A stretch of 64,000 nucleotides of DNA. It comes from Blakeslea trispora (taxonomy: Eukaryota; Mucoromycota; Mucoromycetes; Mucorales; Choanephoraceae). Position 1 is the first letter of the stretch. Every line of letters starts with the position of its first letter. The notes beneath the pieces were generated by a model that worked only from the letters and a program-made list of their open reading frames with translations, searched no databases and was not told where the DNA came from. Location: NCBI GenBank assembly GCA_025331445.1, contig JAIWNE010000067.1, forward strand, positions 106,407 to 170,406. The letters run 5' to 3'. This document shows, one piece after another, positions 34,096-44,699 of this stretch. The translations under genes and the position numbers were made by a program.

Positions 34096-35346
34096 ATGTC
34101 CAATTCAATTTCATTGAATACCCAATTTATAAGCGGTGAACATAAGCCTTTGAAGGTGCTGATTATTGGACAAATATACCAAGATACCATATTGACTGTG
34201 GACGACTTTCCTCAAGAAGACACAAAGACAAGAGCACAACAAACAACATTTCGATGGGGTGGAAGCTGTATCAATATAGCCGAAATATTGGTACAATTCC
34301 CAAAAGCACAGCCACACATCATGTCAGCTGTAGGTCCCAAGGAAACTGTAGCAAGGATGATATCCAGTTTAGACTCAAAAGGCATCAAAACCTATTGCTT
34401 TCATCGAAAGCAGTCCACACCATCTTGTTACGTTATTCACAGTAAGCTTACTGGATCCCGGACCACTGTTTCATGCGACTCGTATGTATCACATTTTTCT
34501 TTTGATAGACACAAACGTATATTTACTTCTCTAGCAAATGTTAGATCTATCAGTGGTATTTCAAGAGAAGAATTCGTTCTGAAGCTTGAGATTAATCAAA
34601 TCTCAAAGACAATGTCTTTTGATTTCGATTATCATAATGTAGCTTTTGATTGGATCCATTTTGAAGGTAGAAATTGTGAATCTACTCTATCGCAAATCAG
34701 TTGGTTAGAAGCAAAGACTAAAGGTGAAGGCGGGAATGATCGATTAATGATTTCAATTGAATTTGAAGACCCAGATAGACCTGGATTGGATAACTTATTA
34801 AGCAAGGTGATTTTTTCTTTTGACAGACAAGCTTTTTGTTTGTTTGTTTATTTATTTGAAGAGTTCGTTCAACATAGGGTGATGTTCTTTTCTTCTCCAA
34901 GGCCTATGTAACAAAAAAAGGATTTAACGACCCTAAAGAGTTCATACGATACTATCAACCCAAGAGCAAGCCAGGGTAAGATAAGATCAGCCTGTTTCTT
35001 TTTTTCACATTCACTGATATTCTTTACAAGATCAATACTGTTTTGTACTTGGGGATCGTATGGTGCAGCATGCTCAAGCAGAATAGGTGACATCCTTTGT
35101 GTTCCAGCTCCCCCAAAAGACCAGGCGTCAGATCTTGCAGGTGCGGGAGACACTTTTATTGCAGGAATTATATACTGTCTTGGACGAGGCTATTCTCTAT
35201 GGTTTACACTCAAGTTTGCATGCGAACTGGCTAGTAGAGAGGTGACTCAAACTGAGCTTAGCGACTTGAGCGAACACAGCATGATTAGTAATCAGGCAAA
35301 ACAACCAAACCGTAGTTCTTCTTTATCCCCAGTGTATAAACCATAG
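34096..35346 (+). CDS. pfkB-family sugar kinase, ketohexokinase-like
   Basis: Predicted ATP-dependent sugar (fructose-type) kinase. Four exons: 34096-34481, 34545-34806, 34878-34975, 35031-35346 (353 aa). An N-terminal Rossmann strand KVLIIGQIYQDTILTVDDFP is followed by the substrate-binding FRWGGSCINIAEILVQF. FDWIHFEGRN, typical of ketohexokinases, and GDVLFFSKAYV come in the middle. Near the C-terminus DLAGAGDTFIAGIIYCLGRG contains the pfkB signature with the catalytic Asp. The first intron (34482-34544, 63 nt) is a multiple of three without a stop, so retention would insert 21 residues rather than break the frame; it is inferred from GTATGT...TTAG and family alignment. The C-terminus is longer than in human KHK and Ser/Gln-rich. 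Confidence 0.88.
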
Positions 35347-35388
35347 ACTGTATTTTCTTTTTTTTTCTCCTTTTTTTTATTATTATTA

Positions 35389-36238
35389 TTATTTAAAAGA
35401 ATGGTCATGATAATTCACTAAATGATAAAGCAAGCCATCGCGAGTTGCGTATGTTTTTGTGCGCTTACAATCCTTGACAACACATTTGTAGGGCTCTTCT
35501 CCATGATGCTCTTCTACCAAATGATGAACAACATGTGTCTTCTTTTTAAATTCAATACAGCACGATGGGCATGTTGTGAGGGAATAGGCATCGTCCAATA
35601 ATTTTGCTAATTTGGGTGATAGCTGGAGTTTTTTCAATTGCTTTGTCTCGGGCACTGTAACTTTACTTTTCTGAGATTTGATTGGATTTTTTGATCTAAT
35701 AACAATATCAGATGACATTGACAGGTTCATAATGAACAAAGAGAAAATTACCCTGATGAGTTGACGAAAACAACATGATGCACATGCTCCATATGATACT
35801 TGAGTCCAGCTTTTGTTGTATAGATTTGGCTACATTGAGTGGATAAACACTCAAACATTTTGGTGCCTCTGTGCTCATTCTTCATGTGTTCATCTGACTC
35901 TGCCTTGGCTCTGCTCACTCGCAAGCAACATGGACAAACTAAAGAAGGATAGGCCAAATCAATCAATCGTGAGACCGCCTTTTTTTCATCTTCTAATGCA
36001 TTGACATTAATTTCCCGTTTGTTGATATTCTTCGAGGCAATTATTTGTGTCTGAGTTGTTATAGGAGGCAAGCCATCGATGAGAAAGGGCATAATTGTGT
36101 CCACAAATGCGTCAGATGCCTTTCTCTTCCTATTGTTATGGTGCACACTATAGTGCAAAGTGAGAAATAGGGACATGTTGAATTGTGTGTGGAAACTCAC
36201 ATAGATTTCGATGAACTATCATGCGCTGCAGGACTCAT
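35389..36238 (-). CDS. C2H2 zinc-finger protein with two duplicated finger modules
   Basis: Probably a nucleic-acid-binding protein. Three exons: 36238-36201, 36147-35752, 35695-35389 (246 aa). Two similar modules, each about 75 residues, lie near residues 75-140 and 180-244. Each starts with a Lys/Asp-rich helix ending LIDLAYPS or LLDDAYSL, then CPxC with a distal HMKNEH or HLVEEH pair. A second C-x4-C...H-x4-H finger follows (ECLSTQC...YHMEHVH and KCVVKDC...YHLVNYH). A basic KRKA and a Gln/Thr linker could aid nuclear import. The gene is convergent with the kinase (42 bp between stops). The exact target is unknown; no family name can be given. Confidence 0.83.
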
Positions 36239-38443
36239 TGGATACTGAACACAACAGATTTGTAGGCAATAGACAAAGAAGAGAAAATCAAAGATTGAAA
36301 AAAAAAAAAAAAAAGGAGTGACTTTACAGCTTATTGTGACTTTCTTGAAATTCATGCCTATAGCTGTGAATCAATTTCCGATTCAAGAATGTTACGCAAA
36401 ACTCGAATTATGCGAGTCTTCACATCACTTTATAAACATTCAAGAAGCAATAGCTTTTCCTTCGTAATGAAACATCGTTGACAAGCTGATTCTATAGACA
36501 TCATAAACTCTTGGGAGATTTCTCTTTTATAATCAATATCCAAGTTACCATCAGCTTTTTTCTCTGCACAGATGATTTCCAAGTCACCTCAGATTGATTT
36601 GATTTCTCTTTGGGTAATACTGTTTCTTTCTTGATCTTTTTCTCCACCGCACATAGATTACCAAGAGCATTTAGCTTTATAATTACAGAACATAGAGAGA
36701 GACTAATCCAAAGATAAGTTGTGTTAGGTATACGTCCAGTCAAGTGTTACTGATTTGACTACAGAGCTGCCACTTATTCCTCAAAATATGAAGTAAAAAG
36801 AAATTACCTTATCCTGTTAAAGCAAACATCAAAGATTTGTTTGTTGTGAGTATGGCTGTTATCAAATTTGTAATTGATGCTCACTTAATTGCTTCAGATT
36901 TTTTGAACCACTTTAGGACTGCTCAAAGTGATGCAGCTATCACTTGTGCTGAAGAAGCAATAGTCTTGTGCATGATGAATTAGCTGTACCAGGAATATTG
37001 CTTTCCGGCATTTGGATTTAATTGAATGAGATTCTTACCGAAAGTTCATGCAAGAAAAACAACAATACACTCGAAGCATAGACAGTATGTGGCTTTTTCT
37101 TGTAAAATTAGTAACAAAAGAATCTGGTCATCAAGGCAATTGATTTCATTCTTCAGTATATATCCAGTAGGCGCTTGACTTGAGACACTAACAACATGAT
37201 CTATGTGGATAGGACTTGCTTCAAACTTGTGCAGCTTTAGCGTTATTCTAGATCTTATTTGTTTAAGATATAGATTGTATACTACTTCAAGCAAAACCAA
37301 TGAAAGGGTAGATCAAACTGTTTAAGTCTAGCTCAAAAAAATGGTTGAGATCTTTCCAGATCATAGCGCTTTGTAAAAATATTAAGAAAGCGCTTGTATC
37401 GATTCAAACTACAAAGGATGTTATTCCGGTGCACAGCAAACGTGTTCTAGATAGACTCTACAACGATTTTGCTTTTAGCTCATATAAGAAATATAGCTAA
37501 ATATCTTTACAAAATCTTGATCGCTTAGGTTTCATATTTCCTGATCATTACAATTCGAAAGTGCTTGAGCTATTCTAAAGATAATCGTCTCAAAAATTTT
37601 ATTGCAAAGAAGTCTCCCGATGAGGGTTGTTATGAGTACTGTTATTGGGCTTGTAGCCGGTTCTGTTAGCCCTCTTTTCTTTTTTATTAAGAGTCAAGAT
37701 CAACATCAAATTCTCTATAAAGCTACTCCATGAACTCATGTGCTTGCCATTATGACAAAACATAACTTCATGATCTCTGCGACACTTATTATCTGAGTTA
37801 AAAAAATTAATCTATAAAAGCATTAGCATCAAGAAACACACAGCATTATGTAAGCATAAGCTATTGTCAAAAAGGAAATAAAGTGAAGTGCAAATGCTGT
37901 CATTCACTTGATCATCCACCACTTTGTACTACCTAACCCACAGTCTAAATTGTTAGAGAGCAGCCTCAGCTATAGTGTTAAAAAAATAAAATTACCGAGT
38001 GTCTATCAATTGCAATCAAAGAATGCCTTATTCAAATTCTTTTTTGTACCTTAAATCCTAACGATGATCTCAACTTTTTTCTATATATAGCAAAATGTTA
38101 TGCAAAGAAAAATAGCAGTAAACGGGATATTAAACAAACAAGAATACAAACACTAATCTGAAGGGACTTTTTCTCTCTCTTTTCTTTCTCCTTTGTTTTT
38201 TTCTACCTATTGGACTTGTTCTAATTTTCTACGAGGCAGACAATATAATAGATGTGGAAGCGATGAAAAAGGAGACAGAAACAACGTCATTATGGCTAAA
38301 TGTCATTGTTCTCAAATTAGGGTTCAAGCAATCTCCGCACATAACTGCAATATAAGAAATTCTTACAAAACTGATTGGAAAAAAAGAATCGTCTTTTTTC
38401 TGCTTTCTTCTATCTTTCTTTTTTTTTCTACAGTAGTCAGATT
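36239..38443. other. Gene-poor region (2.2 kb) with possible mobile-element remnants
   Basis: No intact gene between the C2H2 and PIP5K genes. Stops occur in all frames; the longer ORFs (36743-36501 -, 37300-37046 -) have no recognisable features. A short plus-strand string near 37888-37935 reads KCKCCHSLDHPPLC, like a zinc-knuckle remnant of a mobile element. The last about 280 bp (CT- and T-rich) must include the PIP5K promoter and leader. Confidence 0.4.
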
Positions 38444-40213
38444 ATGACAGCAATTATAGCAAATCCCTCCTTTATTAGTCAAAAAGATCGGTCCGTTTCT
38501 GACTCAATCTTGGATTCTCAGGTGCTAGGGTCGACTCCTCATTTTCTCTCGGATAATAAAGTGATACGCAAACCACCACCTTTGTTTATAGACACTAGAA
38601 GTACCCTCTCTCTAAGCAACAATATGATGCTTTCGCCAAATTCTGTTCGGGCTATGGATCTAGGCCATTTGGATAGTGACGAGCAGCAGGAACTTGAAGA
38701 AGATATCAAATCAAGACGACATATGCGAAGACAACGATCAATACACCAAGAAGAAGAGAATGACGATGACGATAGCAGTAGTCAAGTTGCCATAGGCACA
38801 CGGGTAGCAGAAGGCCATCGCAATTATCAACTCATGTACGATATGCTGACAGGCATTCGTATTGCTGTTGGTCGCGTATCTGCAAAGATATCTAGGCCTT
38901 TGTCAGATGAAGATTTTGTAGCTGCACACAAATTAGTTTTTGATGTGTAAGTATTCACAACTCCCTAAAATTAGCCTTTACTCATCAATACTTAGTGCAG
39001 GTAACGAACTGACACCTGGAGTAAAATATGATTTCAAATTTAAGGACTATGCACCATGGGTATTTCGTTATTTGCGAGAGAATTTTCATGTGGATGCTGC
39101 CGATTACATGATGTCTTTGACAAATAAATATATCCTGAGCGAAATTGGATCTCCAGGAAAGAGTGGAAGTTTCTTTTATTATTCAAGGGACTATCGCTTC
39201 ATCATCAAGACGATTCATCATAGTGAGCACAAATTTATGCGGAAAATCTTGAAAGATTATTACGAGGTAATTTTATATATATATCCATGTAGTTGCATCA
39301 ACTTACTCTTTTATAACTAGCACGTATCGAACAATCCAAACACTCTTTTATGTAGATTCTATGGTCTACATCGCATTAAACTTCCTCGTGGTAGAAAGAT
39401 TCATTTTGTTGTTATGGGAAACGTGTTGCCCCCAAACAAAGATATACATCAGACATACGATTTGAAGGGATCTCTCTATGGTCGGCTTACATCAGACCAA
39501 GATATCAAGAAAAATCCTCGCACTGTAAGAAAGGACCAAAACTGGATAAAAGATCGCCGACAACTTCAATTTGGTGGTGTGAAGCAAGAGCTCTTTTTAA
39601 AGCAACTTGAGAGAGATGTTGATCTATTGAAGCGCCTTCGCATCATGGATTATAGTTTACTGATTGGCATACACGATCTCCGTAAAGGAAACACTGAATG
39701 TATACGAGATCAAAGCTTACAGATGATTACTCCAAGAACAAAAAAAATGATTTCTGATGGGCTGTTAAGAAAGCAAACAAAAGCTGAAATCATGAGAAAA
39801 GCACTAAAGAAAGCAAAATCTATGCATGTCAATCCTTCTGAATTACCCATCAGTTCATCTGAAGAGTAAGTGAAAGAAAGTCTTTTTTTTTTGTGTTTTT
39901 ATACTCACAAAATTCATGATACAGACGACGTTGGTGTGTGTTCTACGCAGATGATGGTGGATACAAAGCAAGCGATCAAGATAACAAACCACTAGATAAA
40001 ATCTATTATGTTGGCGTGATCGACATACTGACTCCATACAATCTTACAAAACGACTAGAGACCTTTTGGAAGAGTATCACGCAGGATAAAGAGACCATAT
40101 CTTCAGTCAATCCTTTGACATATGGTAAACGATTTATGAACTTTATGGTCAAGGCTGTTAGCGGCACGCCATCTATTTGGCCATCTACGTCAGATGAAAA
40201 GAAGGCCAAGTAG
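38444..40213 (+). CDS. MSS4: Phosphatidylinositol-4-phosphate 5-kinase (Mss4 type)
   Basis: Makes PI(4,5)P2 at the plasma membrane, controlling actin and endocytosis. Four exons: 38444-38946, 38996-39266, 39321-39865, 39925-40213 (535 aa; shorter than yeast Mss4, mainly in the N-terminal disordered part). The kinase core shows [18 protein letters not shown] and the glycine-rich [20 protein letters not shown]. The ATP-binding Lys is in [11 protein letters not shown]. Also present are [19 protein letters not shown] (family signature), the catalytic [13 protein letters not shown] and the metal-binding [13 protein letters not shown]. An activation-loop-like [11 protein letters not shown] follows. 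The N-terminus is acidic, Ser-rich with RRHMRRQRS. Exon 2's acceptor is TTAG|TGCAGG; the GCAG five bases later would create a stop. Confidence 0.95.
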
Positions 40214-40380
40214 AAATTTAGGCAAACGAATACCCATGCATACATTCAAGCACTGTATATATTCAGTACGACAAGAGAAATAAGGATTTCTTTTTTGTAA
40301 AATTATACCATTTTTATTATCATTATTAAAAGAGAAAGAGAAATTGACTATTATTATTTTCAACATACATATTGCACTGC

Positions 40381-41594
40381 TTAAAGTCCACAACAAAACA
40401 AAGATTTCAGTTTACTTTTCTTGGGATTTTGTGTTGCTGTATTAGGCGTGGTTTTATTTACTCCTGCTCCAATGTTTTCTGCTGAATCCCCAGGCCTGCT
40501 ATTTGGACCACTTCCAGCCTTTACGTTAGCACCTTCAGCAGGTTTCGCACTGCCACCTGCAGCTTTATCACTTGGTTCAACTTGAGCTGGAACATTATTT
40601 TTGCTATTGTCTTGAGCTTTTTCAGCTTGAATTGGATCTGTTCTTGCATCTGATATACCATCAACAACATTTGTGTTATGTTCGTCTACACCAGAAGTAT
40701 TTGTTTCTTCTTTTAGAGCTTCACTTTTGGCTTGATTATTAGATGACAAACTAGCACCAGTAGCTACGGCAGCACCGGCTCCAACGGCAGCTCCAGCTCC
40801 AGCTCCGATATCTTTATGTTGGCTTGTTTCAGCGACTGTATTGGCATTATCTTCATTGACATTTTTTGCGTTTACATCCTGCTCACCTGTCAATAATTTT
40901 TGGCTAACAGGATCTTTGATATGTCTTCCTTTGACAAAAGTACTAACTATTTGACCAAATCCGGCACCTTGGTGCTTTGCAATGTCTAGTTCTACAAGTG
41001 TAGGCTGTCTTGATCCGTCACCATCCGAAACAGTACCTGCACCATATGCACTTCCACCTATCACCTGTTCATCTTTGTTGTCACCAAGTGCAGGATGCGA
41101 GTAACCGATGGGAACAAACAACATACCATGATGTGCAAAATAAGTCACTGTGGTCAATGCAGTTGTCTCTTGACCACCATGCTGGGAAGCAGTACAAAAG
41201 AAAGTACCAGCAAACTTGCCAGCAAGAGCACCCTTAGCCCATAAAGCCCCGCTGGCATCCAGAAGTGCTTTGACTTGGGCTGGCATAGTTCCAAATCTTG
41301 TAGGCAAACCAAATATGATGCCATCGGGCTCTGCTAATTTGTCTACTGTAATTACTGGAATATCAGGCTTAGCTGGAGCCTCCATTTTGGCGAGAACCTC
41401 TTTAGGTAGCGTTTCTGCAACCTGGAATAGTTGAGCATCAATGCCTTGTTCTTCGAGACCTAAAGAAACCAAATGTAAGTTTTCTTTTATTTTTAGTATT
41501 ATCAATCCCATTCACCTTCTTTGACAGAAAGAGCAAGCTTATATACATGCTGATACAATGAATATATAACTACATAAACTACTGGTTTATTCAT
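40381..41594 (-). CDS. WrbA-type NAD(P)H:quinone oxidoreductase with long low-complexity tail
   Basis: Flavodoxin-fold FMN enzyme reducing quinones by two electrons, related to yeast Pst2/Rfs1/Ycp4. Two exons: 41594-41516 and 41459-40381 (385 aa). Residues 1-205 are the catalytic domain: PVVYVVIYSLYQHVYKLA (FMN phosphate loop, degenerate), GIIFGLPTRFGTMPAQVKAL, GTFFCTASQHGGQETTAL, VPIGY and GGSAYGAGTVSDGDGSRQPT. Beyond this lies a 175-residue Ala/Asn/Gly/Lys-rich disordered extension, ending KLKSLFCCGL. This basic-plus-Cys tail recalls the C-terminal acylation of yeast Ycp4, so membrane attachment is plausible. It is divergent (272 bp) from a shorter paralogue. Its only intron interrupts codons near residue 27, unlike the paralogue. 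Confidence 0.93.
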
Positions 41595-41866
41595 AGTTCT
41601 ATCTTTTTCAAAAACAACAATAACAAAATAGCGAGAAAAAAAAAGAGATAAGGTCTAATACATGAAAGCTGAAGTCTAATTAGCAATCTAAATTTTCCAT
41701 ACATTTAACAAACATTATTTTAACTGAGGTTTAGCATGGATAGAAAACTGAGCGAGGTGAATAATACAGAATAATTCAACAAAGACGAAGCAAATAAAAC
41801 TGTCAGACAACCATTCTTTGTACACTTTTCTCTCTCTCTTCTGCCTTTTCCTTCAAACAAAACATT
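41595..41866. promoter_or_regulatory. Divergent promoter region between the WrbA paralogues
   Basis: 272 bp between starts of two paralogous quinone reductases. CT-rich leader (TCTCTCTCTTCT, 41830-41841) precedes the plus-strand start. Co-regulation, for example under oxidative stress, is plausible but no known site was identified. Confidence 0.45.
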
Positions 41867-42538
41867 ATGCCTGCCACAGTCTATATTGTCATCTATACTC
41901 TTTATCATCACGTGTACAAACTGGCTATTGAAATTCAACAAGGCCTTGAAGCATCAGGTGTAAATGCAAAGATTTTCCAAGGCAAGTACCTACATCCTGT
42001 ATAAAATAAATAAACTCATTCATTTTTTTTTGCAGTACAAGAAACGTTAACAGATGATATCCTTCAAAAGATGCATGCACCCGCTAAACCCGATTTACCT
42101 ATCATTACAGTTGATCAGTTAACTGAAGCTGACGGATTGATTTTTGGTATCCCTACTCGTTTTGGTTTGATGCCTGCTCAACTTAAAGCCCTTTTGGATG
42201 CTACCGGTAAGTTGTGGGCAACAGGTGCTCTTGCTGGCAAGTTTGCTGGTACTTTCTTTTGTACTGCTTCCCAGCATGGTGGTCAAGAGACAACTGCATT
42301 GACCACAGTGACTTATTTTGCACATCACGGTATGATTTACGTTCCACTTGGGTTCGCTAGTGCACATCTCTTTGATAACAGCGAGGTTGTGGGTGGTTCA
42401 GCTTATGGTGCAGGCACTGTTGCCAATGGCGATGGAAGCAGACAACCTACTCAGAAAGAATTAGAAATTGCTCGAACTCAAGGCGAAAACTTTGGAAAGG
42501 TTGTTTCTACATACATCAAAGGGAAAACTGCTACTTAA
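41867..42538 (+). CDS. WrbA-type NAD(P)H:quinone oxidoreductase
   Basis: Same enzyme family as its divergent neighbour. Two exons: 41867-41981 and 42036-42538 (205 aa, the standard WrbA length, no tail). It has TVYIVIYTLYHHVYKLA, GLIFGIPTRFGLMPAQLKAL, GTFFCTASQHGGQETTAL and GGSAYGAGTVANGDGSRQPT, closely matching the paralogue. The intron (41982-42035) begins AAG|GCAAGT, a GC-AG intron, and interrupts FQ|VQETL. The neighbour is uninterrupted at this place, and its own intron position is uninterrupted here. Start: first ATG after a CT-rich leader. Product presumably cytosolic. Confidence 0.95.
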
Positions 42539-43601
42539 TTCTATTGTATAATCTGTAATATGCACTAATAAACCAAGCATCCATATTAAAGCCTAATCAT
42601 CTTTGCCATAAAGTTTGTAAACAATAACAATAAAATCTAAAACTTATCAGCGATTTCCCTTCAAACGGACTATATATTCGGTATAATTCTTTTGGATTGA
42701 TCTTACTGAATTATACAAACTTGGAAACAGAATGCTTTTGCACATCTTTTGACACTTCAATCTTTCTATATCAACAAGTCCTATTTCGATTGCCATAATC
42801 TATAAATGTCTTTTGTATTTTTCTGTTTGTCTTTTTTTCACTTTGAAGGAGCAACTTCAACAATAGTAGTATCTGGAGACGCAATAGAAAAGGTGGAAGA
42901 TATAAAAGATATCAAGTTGATGATGATTGATGAGTTTTTGTATAGTCAAGAAATTGTTTATGATCAAAACTCGTTTAATTCATCAGAGAACGAACAGGTG
43001 CTTGTTATCGATCTTAAATAGAAAAGAACATTTACAAATCACTTTTATCTTCCCTTCATTCTGTCACTGTACTGGCATCTTGTTTTATCAGTTCTTAAAG
43101 AGTAGCATAAGCCTCTACTTGAAAGGCATGACTTTCGGTCATACAACAATATCCAGCGCCTTCAGACCAGCGCTGTCGGAAAAACTTCTCTGCTATCCTT
43201 TAACAAGAAACACACTTCCATACACCTGCAGAACCCACTCCTTTTTTCCTGTCCTTTTAAACCTTTTTTTTATCTCAGAAGATTCAAAAAGAAAAAATGC
43301 TGTCTTGTAATACTAACAAATCAGCTCAAAGAGTGTTACTTGGATCCTAATTGAATTTTGTCTCTCTATTGATATCTCTTGATCGTTATTTCTTTCCTTC
43401 TTTGCTTTAACTTTTTTTTTTTAATTTAAACGAAATACGGCTTTCTAGTTTGAGTTTCACACAGATTGATTGAAATCTATACTTCTTTTGCTGCTCATTA
43501 AAAGAAAAAGGAGACGAGCAATCTTATCATTTGGTATACAAACATTTGGAAAATTTATTAGCAACTTGTCATGGAATTCAAACAACAATTGATTTGAAAG
43601 G
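42539..43601. other. Intergenic region (1.06 kb)
   Basis: Between the plus-strand WrbA gene and the 3' end of the minus-strand gene at 43602. A 71-codon ORF at 42806-43021 (+) has an acidic C-terminal half but no conserved features, and is not called as a gene. The rest is T-rich. Confidence 0.4.
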
Positions 43602-44699
43602 TTATTTTTTAGAGTGATGCTTAAACATCATGTTTTTTTCAGCCTCTTGTCGCTCTCTGGCTCTGATAAAGTCTTGCTGGGCTTTCGAGATTGCTTGTAT
43701 TTCTAGAATCTGTGCTTTTGTTAGCTCCGAGGAGTACATGACCTGTCTCTGTTGCATTGCTCGACTAGTGACATGGTTGAGGTTCGGACTGTGACTATAT
43801 CTAGGATGGTAAGGATGATGATGTACTACGCCCTCTCTAAGAGAAGGTACTGTAGTAGGTGACTTTCGGTGGTGATAATACTGTGGTGTTTGTTTTATTG
43901 TTGATGCTGTTAAGTTCAGATTGTTTATATAAGGTGCTGGTGGTGGCGGATAGCCTGCATCAGGAATGGGACAGTATGATAGTGGATTTTGCTGATACAT
44001 GGTATTCTTTTTCTTGATTGAACTTTGTGTTTGACGCGCGGGTGCATTCGTTAACTGAAATGTGACTGAACTGTCAGGTTGAGAGTACAAGCGGGTATTA
44101 TCGAAAATCAACTCCTTCTCGAAGCGGTTTAGGCTCTCCAAAGGATCATCTACTCGTCTTTGTTCAAATGTGTTATCTGCATAGCTATAAGTAGCAATTT
44201 GAGGCTTTTCTTTATATTGTGATTTTGTCGGAAGTAAGTAATTATCTCTGCAATTTGTCATGATGGGTGATTGAGGTGTATTGGAGTCAGCGATTAGATT
44301 CTTGAAGAATAAATAATCAGCATCATTACACTGTACTAGTTCTACAAGATCACTTTCTGGCTCTTTGATGAATTTATCAAGACAAGATAGAGTGTTTCTA
44401 TTATTGTACACCATCTTTTGAGCTAACTCCTCAATACTTGACCAAAGCAAGGAGTCCTTTACAGAGGAGCTTGTCGACTCAGGCCTGTTATTAATCAGCA
44501 TACCATAATCAGATGAGCAGAATTTTTGAGAATCTATTGTTGATGAAGAACTTGCTGATGATGCTGATACAACAGATGCTGATGAATCCATCGTTACAGC
44601 CGGAATAATATCATTTGATATGTCAAAATTGCTGTCAGTGAATTCTGAAAAATTGAAATCAAAGAACGCAAATGTTGGTGAATCAGTATCTTCTATCAT
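43602..44699 (-). CDS. Disordered protein of unknown function
   Basis: Single-exon ORF of 365 residues, long enough in AT-rich DNA to be real. The N-terminus is acidic/aromatic (FAFFDFNFSEFTDSNFDISN), reminiscent of an activation-domain composition. Ser tracts, a Tyr/Pro-rich middle (DAGYPPPPAPYINNLN) and a His-rich piece (VVHHHPYHPRYSHSP) follow. The C-terminus forms a probable helix (ELTKAQILEIQAISKAQQDF) with many charged residues. No zinc finger, bZIP or bHLH motif visible. It may be a transcription cofactor-like protein, but this is only composition-based. Start ATG 44699. Confidence 0.6.
   Translation of the reverse strand: MIEDTDSPTFAFFDFNFSEFTDSNFDISNDIIPAVTMDSSASVVSASSASSSSTIDSQKFCSSDYGMLINNRPESTSSSVKDSLLWSSIEELAQKMVYNNRNTLSCLDKFIKEPESDLVELVQCNDADYLFFKNLIADSNTPQSPIMTNCRDNYLLPTKSQYKEKPQIATYSYADNTFEQRRVDDPLESLNRFEKELIFDNTRLYSQPDSSVTFQLTNAPARQTQSSIKKKNTMYQQNPLSYCPIPDAGYPPPPAPYINNLNLTASTIKQTPQYYHHRKSPTTVPSLREGVVHHHPYHPRYSHSPNLNHVTSRAMQQRQVMYSSELTKAQILEIQAISKAQQDFIRARERQEAEKNMMFKHHSKK

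Noticed and set aside
42806..43021. 71-aa ORF with acidic C-terminus
   Set aside because: No recognisable feature; initial segment is Phe-rich low-complexity; could be chance.
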